This document shows, in pieces, positions 47,012 to 58,700 of a stretch of DNA of 64,000 bases (within the stretch, counting starts at the first letter, position 1; each line of letters opens with the position of its first letter). Made by a program: the position numbers and the translations under genes. Origin of the DNA: Ganoderma boninense. Taxonomy: Eukaryota; Basidiomycota; Agaricomycetes; Polyporales; Polyporaceae. The stretch covers positions 2,105,103-2,169,102 of the forward strand of contig CM035312.1 in assembly GCA_002900995.3 (NCBI GenBank), given 5' to 3'. A model generated the notes under the pieces. The model had not been told where the DNA came from. It did not search any database and saw only the letters and a program-made list of their open reading frames with translations.

Positions 47012-49161
47012 TCAGTCAACAGGGTCCAGGAGAGGGTACGCCTTCCCGGCATCCCTCAAGAGTCCTTCAATGAGCTTCATCCCCTCCAGCACTTTCTCCT
47101 CTTCGAGCCGCTTCCCGACAACCTGCACGCCCACCGGGAGGCCATGCATCTTCTCCGCGTCGTACATCTTGTATATATCGCGCTCAACGGTGTTCCGCGG
47201 CTTGAACTCGCCGGGTGCCAGTGCATCCTGTTCCTTATTGACATGCGTGACGGGCAGCACCCCCGCCGTGTAGTCAAGCTGAAACGGGGACCGCGACGCG
47301 TCAGCACAGGCTTCCTCTCTCCAGACCGACGACGGAGCCAAGCTTACGATGTTCCACAGGAACGTATAGCCGCACCCCGCGAACCCGTCCTTCATGCCCC
47401 GGTGTGGCGTCGCGGGCAGCGCGTTCGGCACCGTCAGGATGAAGTCGAACGCGTCCCCGCGCAGCGCCTGGAACCAGCGGTCGCGGTACGCCTCGCGCTG
47501 CGCGATGAGCCCCAGGTACTCCTCCGTCGTCTTCTCGGCGCAGCCCTCGACGAGCCCCGCGTAGACCTCGTCCTTGCGGACGTGCCGCAGGTACCAGGCG
47601 TAGATGCTCTTGACGAAGCGCGGCATGGCGAACATGCGCCGCGCCTGCTTGACGCCTGGGTCGTTCGTCTCGCCCCAGCGGATCGGGCGCATGCACAGCT
47701 TGGCTGGGGGGCTCTGGCGTCAGGGGAATGCTGGGAGGTGGCGCGATCGGAAGACGCACCTCCTTCAGCCCAGATGAGCTGGGATCCGAGTTTCAGCCCT
47801 TCGTACGGGCTCGGGGCATCGCTAAGGAGGGGTAATGGATGTCGGTATGCGATGAATTAGTGATTTGTGGGAGTTTGAGGTGCATACATGGGCACGACCT
47901 CATGGCCATGGTTTTTCAGCTCCGAGACCACGGTGTCTAGCGCTCGTCGACAGGCAGGAGAGGGAGCAATGACACCTAACGCGAACGACGCGAGGTTACT
48001 CTGGAATCCAATAGGGATCGGATGGCCTTACCATCGTCCCACAGAACACCCCACCGAATCGGTTTACCGGAAGCGAGGTCCACCTCCCTCCAAGGAATCG
48101 GTAAGACCTGTTCTACTGGTTAATGAAACGAAGCTTCAACGCTCTATAGGAAGTGGCACTGACGGAGTGGTCGTATTCCCACGGCTTCATCGCGAATATC
48201 GCCTTCCAGAATGTCTCAAGGTCCTCCAACGTCCGCGCCATCGGCGAATATGTCGCAGGGATGCCTTCCTGGCCAGGCATGCTTGTGACATTCCCTGTCC
48301 TGACGAACCTGTGCATCGACGCCTTGACGGAATATACCCCAGAGAAGTGTCTAGCAAACCGAAAACGCCAGCATCAGCATCCATAGGCAGCAGAAGACAT
48401 GCTAGCACAGAAGCAACCACTGACGCCGGCGCACGCACAGACCCGGCGACGTCCGTGCCTATCCCAATGCGCGACCCCCCATACGCGAGGAGGGCCGCCT
48501 CCCCACCCGTGGACCCGCCGGGCGAGTATGCCTTGTTGTGGGGGTTGGTCGTCGTGCCGAACACGTCGTTGGCGGACTCGAACGAGAGCAGCGTGATGGG
48601 CACGTTGGTCTTGACGAACGGCACCGCGCCCGCGTCCTTGAGCAGGCGCACGATCGCCGCGTCCTTCTGCACGGGCCTGCCGACCCACGCCGAGTACCCG
48701 ATGCACGCGTCCTCGCCCGCGACGCCGACGGTGTCCTTGAGGCTCACGGGCACGCCCGCAAGCGGGCCCTGTGTGTTGCACGTGCGCGCCCAGCCGCCGG
48801 GCTCGTCCAAGGCGCGCGCGATGAAGACCTCGGTGAGGCAGTTGGTCGCGGCGTGCGCCTTCAGCGCCTTCTTGCCGTACGCGAGGAGGACGTCCGGGGC
48901 GGCGAACGTGCCGCCCTGCACGCCGGCGACGATCTCGGAGACGGGGCGGGCGAGCAGCCGCTCTTCATCGAGCGAGAGGGGGGCGTGGAACTCGGGCGGG
49001 AGGCTGCGGATGCGCTCGGCGCGCTCCTTCTGCTTTGCGGCGCTGCGTGGGACATCATGCGAGAGAGAGAGGGATCCAAGGGGGTTAGTGGGGTGGCGCA
49101 GAGCAGGGCCTGGGACATGGGGAACGTACCACGTTCGACGGTGCCCCAAGAACGAGAGCAT
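47012..49161 (-). CDS. Amidase-signature enzyme (fungal acetamidase/fatty-acid-amide-hydrolase type)
   Basis: Amide hydrolase of about 580 residues using the Ser-cisSer-Lys triad. After a short first exon (MLSFLGHRRTC) come AAKQKERAERIRSLPPEF, CLTEVFIARA, GPLAGVPVSLKDTVGVAGED (catalytic Lys) and the signature YSPGGSTGGEAALLAYGGSR followed by IGIGTDVAGSVRAPAHFSGV, holding the cis-Ser and nucleophile Ser. Later blocks are ASMHRFVRTGNVTSMPGQEG, PMARTLEDLETFWKAIF, PIPWREVDLASGKPIRWGVL, EGLKLGSQLIWAEGAKLC, FDFILTVPNALPATPHRGMK and GLPVGVQVVGKRLEEEKVLE. At least seven introns interrupt the gene (for example one after SVRAPA with GTCAGT...TTTGCTAG); the stop is 47014-47012. The usual Ser-Ser pair is Ser-Thr here; the first Ser, the catalytic one, is kept. 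Substrate unknown; cytosolic, as no signal peptide is seen. Confidence 0.92.
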
Positions 49162-50263
49162 GGCCGGTTGGGACTAAGGACGAGGAGTGCACCCGCAGCC
49201 GTGCATGCCTGGTCGCATTATCGGGGGTCGGGACGAATCGTCGCTTAGAGGGAACGTCAGCAGGCCCTGGCTTCTTGTGCTAACGAGGATTCTCGAAGGA
49301 TGCGTGGTCTGTGATAAGAAGGAAGGGGTGTAGAATACTGTAACTGTGCCCGACCATCCAAACGGTGCCGACTATGCGCTTTTTGCACGGTCCAGACAAC
49401 GGAGGAGTGCAAAGGTCGAGAGCGTCGGTGCGTGGCTTGCTCGTGGTTGGAGCAAGGTCCAAGACGCGTCTTCGGCTGGAAGACCCGTTCTTGGAGCTAG
49501 CTTCCATGCTTCCCACGCTCCACTGAATGCAGGCAGAATGTCCGATGCGAGTTTCGACAGGTTTCGACGCGGTCCGTGTTCAGCAACCTCAGCTTCACGC
49601 AAATGACTGGGCCTCTGAAACACGACACGCAGCACAGGGACCAGCAATTCTTGCAGGGAATTTGGCGGGGCTTTTACGGACCCTTGACGACCTCCGTTGA
49701 GGTAGGATGGCCTTCCTGACGTTACGTCCGGCATCGCCGCGACGTCCGGATCCAAGAAGAGACGCACCAATCCGCTATGGCGACCTAACAGAACCCTGGA
49801 AGTCTACCCTGAGCATGATTGCGTTGGACGACAGAATCCGTCGATCGTCCAACCAAAGCTAGGATAGTTAGTCGGCCAAGCAAAAAACCCTAGCGCAACC
49901 GCGGCCGACTGTGCTCAGGGCGTACTTACCACCGGCAGGGTTTGTTCTTCCCATCTCCGGGAATACCTGATCCCTGCCAGCGGCCAACACAACGGAGCCT
50001 ACACTCCCGCGTCGTCGATCTTGGGGATGTTCGCCTCCCCTGCCCCATGACATGACTCTTATCGCCGCCGCGGGCGAATCGCCTCAAGGCATAGCTCGCT
50101 TGTTCTCGATGGAGCGCCGCTGCAACAAGTTCTCTGAGACGCTTCCCGAAATTGTGCATAAACGCTATGCCGCTCTGTCCCCGCACGGGGGTTGCGGGTC
50201 ACTTCGCGGTCGAATGGTTGGATGACGCCTGGGGTTGCGACTTGGGCTGGACTCGGACCGCAC
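49162..50263. other. Intergenic region upstream of the amidase
   Basis: No gene supported. A minus-strand frame of 132 codons at 49372-49770 (MVRLFLDPDVAAMPDV) has no motif or splice context. Another at 49926-50186 could be a continuation of the small gene at 50264-50597 if its stop were bypassed by splicing, which I could not show. Confidence 0.4.
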
Positions 50264-50597
50264 CTAGGTCTTCTCGAGAACATCAACAATTGCCTCCGGG
50301 AGTGCTGTGCTGTGCTGGGAGTGCCCAAGTTCCGGAACGGACACGGCGTGCGAGCCCGAAACATAGAAGCGAAGGACGACCTGCACGAATTGTCAGAAGC
50401 ATCATCGCACCAATGAGCATGAACCTTACCACTGCAATTCCCGTTGTCTCCATCTCGCTGGCGGAAGTCTTCCGAAAGGGCCTCTCGGGGTTGACATCGA
50501 CGCAATCCCCGGACGTCGAGACTCGGGGGCACTCCAACTCTCCAAAAACATACAGAAGCGCTACACCGACGGGCAGTGCCAGGAATAGCCCCGTGGG
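50264..50597 (-). CDS. Possible two-exon gene fragment with a hydrophobic segment
   Basis: Two segments join in phase: 50597-50430 and 50380-50264, across a 49-nt intron with GTAAGG donor and GTGCAG acceptor. The product starts with a hydrophobic segment (TGLFLALPVGVALLYVFGE) and has ETTGIAVVVLRFYVSGSHAV and TALPEAIVDVLEK before a stop at 50266-50264. A clean acceptor (GATCTCAG) precedes the first segment, so at least one more exon should lie upstream, but none fits in phase. No family recognised. It may be a small membrane or secreted protein, or a gene remnant. Confidence 0.3.
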
Positions 50598-50969
50598 CTG
50601 AGATCGCCAGCGTGGGACGGTTCAGAGTTAGAGATGGCACGCCATCGAGTCTATCGTGCGAGGAGAACACATTATCGGTACTGAGTCTGGTATGCGGCTG
50701 TAGCAAGTCCATGCGAGAAAACGAAAGTCATCTGGAGGGGAATAAAACATGTGCGGCCAAACTGCAGACGTAGCGTCATGATGTCCAAGGTAGTCCGTGT
50801 GTTGCGACTGTCATCCGTGAGAGCCCCGACACCCAAAGCAAAACCACAACCACCGCATCACACCCACACACTCCGTCTAGACCGCCCCGGCCTTAGCCTC
50901 AGCCCATCCCTCCATACCTGGATCGCGGAGCTGGGGTGACGATGGTGACGGTCGCGGAGGGCCTCCCCT
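50598..50969. other. Short intergenic region
   Basis: Upstream of the possible small gene and 3' flank of the DUF7137-like gene. An unplaced first exon of the small gene may lie here (ATG near 50730 on the minus strand opens MTFVFSHGLATAAYQT). Nothing else seen. Confidence 0.3.
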
Positions 50970-51612
50970 CTACCGCAGAGCTTGCCTGATGAGCGAGTAG
51001 CCGGAGAGGAACATCACCACGAATGTCACGGTCAGGCTGACAAACGCGGGATGTGTGGCGAAGTCGGACCACGCTCCACTGCATGTTGAGCATACCCAGC
51101 CTAGGCGTACCGGCACCCGCTCAATCACGGATGCAAACACAAAAGAGGGTGAAAAAAGGAGACGTACTCTCGAGCGGGGTGTATGATTGTGGGGTGTAGA
51201 GTGCAAACTGGAGTGCGGAGTTCTCCTGTAGCAGCCCGGGCTGCCTCGCCGCGCCCGGCCCCCGGTCGTCCCAGATGTGCAGCACGTACGATCCGGGGTC
51301 AAGCGGAAGCGTTGAATGCGCCTGCTGGTACGACCACAGGTCCCACGTCACGGACGTTGCGGTGCCGTCGATCACGCCGTCGGTGGGCCCGACAGGGTAA
51401 GTGTTGCCGTTCTGGCCGATGGCGGAGACAGTGAGGTGCGTTGGGGTGGAGAGGACATCCGTGAAGTTCCATGCGAAGGTAATGGTGTTGGAGGGGGCAA
51501 TTTTGAAGTAGGACGTCGCCGTCTGCGGGGGTTTGGTGATCGTGAGGCCGCCGGCGGGCGCAGTCTGCGGGATGCCGGAGGATGAGGAGCTACCTGAGTT
51601 ACTTTGAGACAT
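50970..51612 (-). CDS. DUF7137-like fungal membrane-anchored protein, 2 exons
   Basis: Protein of about 191 residues from the provisional ATG at 51612. Exon 1 is 51612-51168, the intron 51167-51101 (GTACGT...CGCCTAG) and exon 2 51100-50970, in phase. A Ser/Gly-rich start leads to an Ig-like or beta-sandwich domain (GGLTITKPPQTATSYFKIAP, ITFAWNF, HLTVSAIGQNGNTYPVGP, SVTWDLWSYQQAHSTLPLDP, GSYVLHIWDDRGPGAARQPG, QFALYTPQSYTPLES), then WVCSTCSGAWSDFATHPAF and a C-terminal membrane helix (VSLTVTFVVMFLSGYSLI). This order matches what I recall of DUF7137 proteins of basidiomycetes. Those are expected to have a signal peptide; the same frame stays open upstream through an Asp-rich run but no ATG or acceptor was found, so the true start is probably in a missed upstream exon. 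Function unknown; surface or secretory-pathway location inferred. Confidence 0.7.
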
Positions 51613-51687
51613 GGGTAGCTCAGAGGGGGATGAACAGGAGCAGGAGGGCGCAACAAAGGAGCGAGGGGCGGAACGAGGGGCAGGGCT

Positions 51688-51716
51688 GTCGTTGTTGTCG
51701 TCGTCGTCGTCGTCGT
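51688..51716. repeat. GTC/GAC trinucleotide microsatellite
   Basis: About nine near-perfect GTC/GTT units on the plus strand. On the minus strand, in frame with the DUF7137-like gene, it would encode an Asp/Asn run (DDDDDDNND), so it may be coding or lie in the 5' leader. Confidence 0.6.
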
Positions 51717-52739
51717 AGACGGCAACAGGAGCCGCGGACGTTACGAGAGTATGTCACGCCGAGGTCACGGTAACCGTGTCACCATCCTGCGGTGGGGTCA
51801 CAAGGCGCCGTGTGGCTTTTCCTGCGATCTCACTGCGCCTACTCGTCATGCTTCACTAGCACTGCTCACTGCAAGATCGATATGTACTCCATCTGCTGCC
51901 GTCGGGCGACGTTTGCGAAAGTATGAACGCGAGTCTCGAGAATCCGCCACGTCGATGCGCCCCAACGCCTGGTTCTGTCCAGAAACAACTCAACTTTGGC
52001 TGTCAAGGAGGCTTTCAGTCCAGGGGTTGTCATTGTCGGAAGGGAGGTATCCTCCATAGCATCAATTGTTACCATATGACCTCGCTCTGGCCCCATATGT
52101 GCTGCAAGAACCTAAGCATGGATCATCAGTGGACCTACTTCGTGTTCGTGGGCGAATCGTGCCTCGTGCGGGAAGGCGGTGCACGGCACTGACGGTGATA
52201 ACGAAGTGTGGTCTGCCTTACTTGCGACGAGCTGAGGCTGAGGCTCGGAGTCGGACGAGATGACAATGAGAGCGACGGTCCTCACAAGGATGTTGCCATG
52301 CGAACGCGCCCTCAGTTTAACGTCCAGCTTCTATGAGGCACTCCCAGACAAAGAATCAGCGTTGCGAGTTCCCTGAGGTTCGGTGGCATTCGCGGTGGCC
52401 GAGAAGGCTTCCCAGCTGAGGTGTTGCATGATCTGAACATCTGGATGGCTGATCGCATTGATCTGTGGGTGATTTCGCCCAACGTCAGCTCGCCGGTCGC
52501 ATTGCGTTCATCAAACGTCCGCGCGACAGAGGCCGGAGCGTCCTCGACAGGGTTGATCGACCTCGGTAATCGTTGTCCCGCTGCGCCGGCCCAATGCCTC
52601 AATAGGGCCTCATATACTCAAACGCCGCGGCGCATCCAGTCTCCACTCCCTCTCCCACCTATACCCCTCCACTCGGCTGCCGTTCTTATACCCCTTCTTA
52701 GTTGCACTTGCTCTGTCCCCCTGGCTCCTCTTAAACCTA
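51717..52739. other. Intergenic region between divergent genes
   Basis: Shared upstream region of the DUF7137-like (-) and Ser/Pro-rich (+) genes. The last 120 bases are CT-rich with TTATACCCC near 52686, which looks like the leader of the gene at 52740. No RNA gene or repeat recognised. Confidence 0.4.
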
Positions 52740-54234
52740 ATGGCTCTCATTCTTCCGACACACACGCTCGCTGAACTCGCACCCGAACGGTCCTCCTCTC
52801 ACCCCGACTGCCGCATCGTCATTTCCGACCCTCGCTCGCAAGTCCTCGCCCGACACCGTGAAGCGCACCTCTATGGCTACGAAGGCCTCTCCCCGATCTC
52901 GTCTCCTCTTTCTCCGGAAGAAAGTGAAGATGACATGCCGATGAGCCCCATTGTGTTCACGAGAAACGAACGGTATGAGCGGTCGCGCCTGTCGTACGTT
53001 GAACCCAGACACCCGCGTTCCACATCCAACCCCGCCAGCCCCATCGGCGCACCAAGCCTCCCGCCCATCTCGCCCATCACATTTGCTCTGCCGAATCTCA
53101 GCAGCCCGTCCATCAAGTACGAGCCGCTTCCCGCTTTCCCCTCGGCTGGAACTATCTCGCTCTCGCTTCGCCTCAAGCGCTCACTGCCACGGCTCCCCGG
53201 GGACGTCATCGACGACGATGACGCTGACTGTGTGTCTCCGGGAGGCCCGACGTCAGCGCAAAGCAGCTCATCGCGCCTTTCTCCATCAAGCAGCGACGGC
53301 CGTGATAGTGAGAGCGTCTCTGCGTTTTCACCAGCGTCTGCCTCATCACGGAGTTCAGCGACGTCCATCCCCTTGTCCGGTTCCTCCGATTCCTTAGGCA
53401 GCTCCAGGGCGGTGGAGGCATTTCCCGCAGTGGAAACGAAACTCAAAGCCCTCGCGCCTTTGACCATCCCGCCGCGCTCGCACTCTCACTCCTACCTGCC
53501 CCTGCCTGTCGGTCCTGCTAGGCCCTGTGCCGGTCCCTGCCGTCGTCCCCACCCATATTACGAGCCCCTGCATCTCAGTCACCCCCGCCTCGCCTCTGCC
53601 CCCTCAGCAGTTCTTCGACCCTACTGCTGTCCGGCAGCGCTCGCTCTCGTCGACGTCTCTCGTCCTCGTATCTCCACACAGCAACCCGGCGGCTCCGGTC
53701 CAGGACCAGGCTCAGGACCCGCGTGCAGGAGGCATTGGGCTCCCATCACGAAGCCTCACCCCAGACATCAGCCTCGCTCTCGATTTCCCAGCCCGCTCTG
53801 CCTCCCCAGCACCGTCTCTCGCGCCCTCGAGCGTTTCGACGACTTCTGTAGCCAGCAAGGGCGGCATGGCGACGCTCCGACGCATCACGTCTCGCGCACG
53901 CCTCTTCGGCCGTCGCACGCTCTCGTCCGCGTCCGAGCCGTGGGACCTCGACGACGACGAGACAGTCGTCGGTCACAGCACTAGCCAGGGCTCGCAGTCG
54001 CTCGACGACCGGGCGCTGCGCCCTGGGAGCAAGTCACGCCCTGGCACGGGCTCAACGTTCGGGCCCGGGGGCTCGGACATCGAGAAGGGGCATGGGCTTG
54101 GCGGCGGGACGAAGCGCGTGGAGATTGCGGAGGTGACCAGGACGCCGGAGGGCGACGTGTGGGTGCCGATGGAGGTCGAGGATGTCGTCCAGAAGCTGCG
54201 CGACCTGAAGCTCCCTTCGAAGTTCCGGTCATGA
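52740..54234 (+). CDS. Ser/Pro-rich unrecognised protein with one frame break
   Basis: Protein of about 498 residues if the frame break is ignored. It starts MALILPTHTLAELAPERSS, has a short ordered part (DCRIVISDPRSQVLARHREA, then HLYGYEGLSPISSPLSPEES), long disordered Ser/Pro-rich sequence with many SP sites, and an ordered C-terminus (GGMATLRRITSRARLFGRRT; EIAEVTRTPEGDVWVPMEVE; DVVQKLRDLKLPSKFRS). The reading frame shifts by one base around 53520: dropping the A of GCTAGGCCC gives VGPAGPVPVPAVVPTHI, a smooth join. No intron with matching phase is convincing, so an assembly error or recent frameshift is the simplest reading. The family is unknown to me; conserved ends with a disordered middle suggest a regulatory or signalling adaptor, which is inference. 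Confidence 0.68.
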
Positions 54235-55701
54235 GCTCCTCGCTTCTCCTTGTTCCCTCCTCCCCTTCTCGCGTCCGAACAAGCTTCAGGCTCGAAGCTG
54301 CTTGGACACCGGGAGGGCCACGCTTCCGGCCTGGGACGCGGCGCGAGGAGGGAAGACGCGCGGTGGGGACGCCGCGGCTGCCACCTTGCAAGATTTGGTT
54401 TGGATTCGGGCTGTGGGATTATGGCATGGGTGTCAAGGTCCTGAACCTGAGTCTGCCCAGCTCGGCGGCGCGGACCCTATGCCCTTGGTACTTGCCCACT
54501 CTTCCCCCGATTGGACAAAAGGCTGCGTATGTCGTCGAACACTTGTTCGACGACGATCCTTGCCTTCTAGTGACTATTGCTATCTCGGACCCGCGCTCTG
54601 TGCACGCCGCTCATTCCCCAACTCCGCTCACTGCCCTCCACTGTCTCTATACTCTGATCACGATACAGACTGTACCAACCGCCGTGGTGCATTCACCACC
54701 CCATTTATATGCTAACGTATTATGTATACCATAGCCTAAAAGGCATACATGCCATGAATGCTCGCTTGTATGTTTGTAATACAAAGTCTCAACTAGTGTA
54801 GGATTCTCTCCATGTCTTGGACCGTCGTTATACTGGGTCACCGTTCCTTCTATCACATCGTCATACGGGGCTCGTACTGCGTACCATGCACGTTATTCAC
54901 TTTATATTCACTTGTTCCGTCTCTGGATATGGGTAGTAGATCGACTTATTGCGTCATTTTTCACTTCACGGGGACTCTCTCACAAGTTGCATTTACCTAT
55001 ACTTATCAGATCTTCCATTCAGACATCTCACCGACGCCGCCGGGACCGGTGGGATTGCGAACTCCCGAAGACTCGGGTGACATTGTCGGGCGCGCCTCCC
55101 GAAGATGCACGACCAGGATCGTGGGCTGCGTTCCCACTTCACCTCCCTCTCCGCCAGCTTCATTTGCACGATTGCGAGGAATTGTCTGACGGGGAACTGA
55201 CGTGCGTGGCATGGATTCGCGAATGCAGCGACAGAGACTGGCTGCTACGGTGACTGGTAGCCTGGAGGCATACACTTCAACATACCCTTCAACATGGAAG
55301 CAGGTCCGGATCCACGCCCGTCAAAATATATCTCCACCTGGGAGGCAACAGCCTCAATGCCTTCGCGAGTTCTTATTCACAGGTCGAGCAGCCAGCCAGG
55401 TCAGTGCTGAAGCATCTCTACAGAATCTCCATGGAACATTTGGCATCCAGGGGCGTAGCGACCCTAGAGCTCTTATGTACCACATACCTACCTTCACCGC
55501 GGAAGGCACGCCTCGACTTCGTAGTATCTCCTGGAGCTGTGCTGGGTTTGTTTTGACCCGCTGCCTTCTTACGTCGTCGTGCGATGATCGCTCTGTTGTA
55601 CATACATACATGTATCCCTGTATCTCTGGTTATATCATCATCTATCAGAGGGTCGCTGTCGCGTCGCCCATGTCGGGGCCCGGGCTGCCAAGTTCCAACA
55701 T
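54235..55701. other. Convergent intergenic region
   Basis: 3' flanks of the plus-strand Ser/Pro-rich gene and the minus-strand peptidase. T-rich, with a TATATGCTAACGTATTATGTATACC stretch near 54705-54729. No gene is supported; frames such as 55202-55762 (+) run through the peptidase 3' end and lack motifs. Confidence 0.45.
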
Positions 55702-58700
55702 CTACAACCGTGGAGCCGCCACAGCATTGACAATGTCATCTGCGCTGGAGCTGCTGCCCTGACCAACCTTCTCATCGCCCACCGCTTCCCCGGAAGCAGA
55801 GCCGATTTCAAACGGACCCGCATACTCCCCGAACGCCGCAGACACAATAGGCGTCGTGGAGGGCGCGCATCCGAGCCGAGCCTTGAACGCTGTCTCCTGC
55901 TCCTCCGCTTTGCGGTCCAGCACGCCGAGCACCTCCTGGGTATCCAAGAACACCTGTAGCGGGGCGGCCGCTGCCTCCGTCGCGCCAGTGTCAGCGTCGG
56001 CAGGCGCGAAGGGCGAGGGGGGAGGGTCCTCCTTGAGCTGCTGCGAGACGAGCTGGACAGAGAGCTTCCTGCGGGTGTGCGCGCCGGTGGACGGCCGCAC
56101 AAGCTTGTCATACGCGTCGACGACCTCGGCCAGGGTAAGCGCACGGATCACCTCCGCGTCTTTCTCGTCTGTCAATGTCCAATGTCGAGAGCGTCGTGTC
56201 AGCTACTGTAGCTCGCGCATATACCCATCAAGCACGATTGACTTCGAGGGTGCGCATGGCATTGCGAGGTTTTAACATCGCCCACCCTCGCCCCTACTTA
56301 GTCGACCTGGTCTCTCGCCCCACGCCACTCGCCCACCCATCACGCGCGTCGCCTGTTGTGGTCGCGGTGAAAATGCGGAAGAGGGCCTGGAGTCTGGACG
56401 TGCGAACCACGAAACGCGCAATGCGGAACGCGGGAGCCCGAAGCCCGAGGGTGGGGGCCACAGAACTCACAGGCTGAAGCGCACCGCGGCCGCGATAAGG
56501 CGAACGCGCACCCAGCGCGGAGCCAATGCGCCTGGGCCGGGTGGACGGACGGAGAGGACGGAAAGAAGAAGCAAGACGACGAGCAAACAAGAACTAGAAC
56601 GGGAACTCACGCCGAAGGAAGTCGCAGTGCCCCGCGCGGATCCGGTCCCAGAAGCGGTTCGTCTCCTCGCCGATGTTCTTGGGGCGCTCGAGCTTCTTGA
56701 CCACCAGCCCGTCCTTGTGCATCGCGAACTCGGCGTCCGAGAGCGCGGCGAGGCGCGCGGCGAAGGCCTCGAGGAACGCGTCGACGCGCGCCTCGCAGTA
56801 CCACGGCGCGCGCGTGCTCTGCACCCGGATCCCGAGCCCGTGCGTGCTGTGCGCCACGGACCAGGGCGCGACGATTACGACATACCTGTAAGGGACGGGG
56901 AGAAGGAGGGAGGCGTGGCCCGCGTCAGTGCTCGGTTCTCTGTCCTTGGTAACCAGATGTCCGTTTTGGGGAAGGGGGAGGGGGCGTGCGAGATCGGATG
57001 GACAGAAGAAGGGCCCCGGCTAGCGGACGCTGTACAGCAAGTACGTACCCAAGCTGTTCCTTGGTGCGGAGCTGCGTGAAGCAGGGCTCCCGGATCAGTT
57101 GATGGAGCAGCGCGGCGATGTTGCGAAGCTTGATGTCGGAGGACTCGCCAAACTGGCAGAAGTAGGAAAGCGCGCTATTCACCTCCTTCGCGTTCGCGAG
57201 TCGCTTGCGCGTGACAACGTTCGAGCCTGCGAGTGGGGTTCCGGGGAAGGGGCAGGGGTTTCGCGTATCTCATGCATCAGCCTTGTGGCCGAGATAACAA
57301 TCACAGGACGCTGACCTGGAGGCAGGATAAGGGACCGTAGCTGCGGTACTTCGCTCGGTAGAAGCGGGCGTGGCTTGAGGCACTCTTCAGTGAGGGAGAG
57401 GAACTCCAAGGAACGCTGTACGCGTGCATGGTAAGCGACTCAATGGGGCCTGAATGGGTGGATTATCCGCACCTCTCGAGTAAAGTTGCCGGTGACAAGC
57501 ATGTCTATGGACACCTTGGCGAGCAACGCGTCCCGATGGCGTTCGATCTCAGCCTCAGTGATCGCTAACGAAACCGATGTCATTTACGGCAGCAGATCTT
57601 GGACTCAAACTGCGCTCACAGGCAAGCTCCATGAGCTTCATCGCAGGCGTCCAAGTCCTGGGCCGGAAATACCATGTGGCAAACGTGTTCGCTAGATTCG
57701 ACGGCTGGCCGAGGTAGAAGTTGTCGTACTGACGCTTGAGCTACGTTCACGACAAAAGCTTGTTAGATGAAGGAACGAAAGAACGAACGACGACGATCTC
57801 GGAGTGTCGCACCAACCTTCTCTTTAAGCACTCGGAGCCTATCCGGCAGCACGACGAGATCGCGGAGCTTCTCCAGGACTATCCGCAGCAGGACATCCAG
57901 CTTGTCGTTGTAGCCCGCAACGCCAACATACATGCCGTCGACACCGGCAGAGACTGAGTAGCGAGCGTCCGCAAGGCTCGCGGCGTATGTAATTTCCGCG
58001 AGGGCGTCATCGATGTGGTCGACCAGCAGCCTTCATCGAGATCCAATTAAGCCGACATTCGATGAAGTGGACGCCGCAGCAGCTTACCGTGTCAGAAGGG
58101 CGTGGCGAGGCGTCACAAAGACTAGTGGGCTAGAGGAACGGTGATCAGCGAGGTCGAGGTCAGGGACGCTGCACGCCCTAGTGGCATGGCTATCGCGAAA
58201 TAATACCGCACCTCTTCACGAATATGCGAACGTGGGCTTTGGGCATCCAGAACTGATCGTCCTTCTTGTGCCACAGCTGCGAGAGGTCCGTGCGCTTCAC
58301 GAGGACCGGGTATTTGGCGGGCTGGGAAGGGGTAGAGACGACGTTAGATAAGGGCGAGGGCGAGGGTCAGCGGGGACTTCGACGACACCGACCTCAGCGA
58401 CCTCAACCTTATCGACGGACAGATCGGTGGGGATGAAACGGTTGACTGGCGGCAGGGCCAGCTCAAGGTTGCCGTTCGCCTTGCGGAACTGCGTGGCAAA
58501 GGGTCACATATTGAACGCACTGGAGATCAGAAGTTGCACGCGGGCTGGACGGCGACTCACCCTCTCTAGCAGGGCCTCGTCCATCTTGCGGACGGACGTA
58601 TTGCGTACCGTACCACTTCTCCGTCTCCCACTGCACGTCCTTCCCGACCACATCCTCGTGGTGCATCTGCGCCTGAAGGAAAACCCTAGCACGCTCCGGT

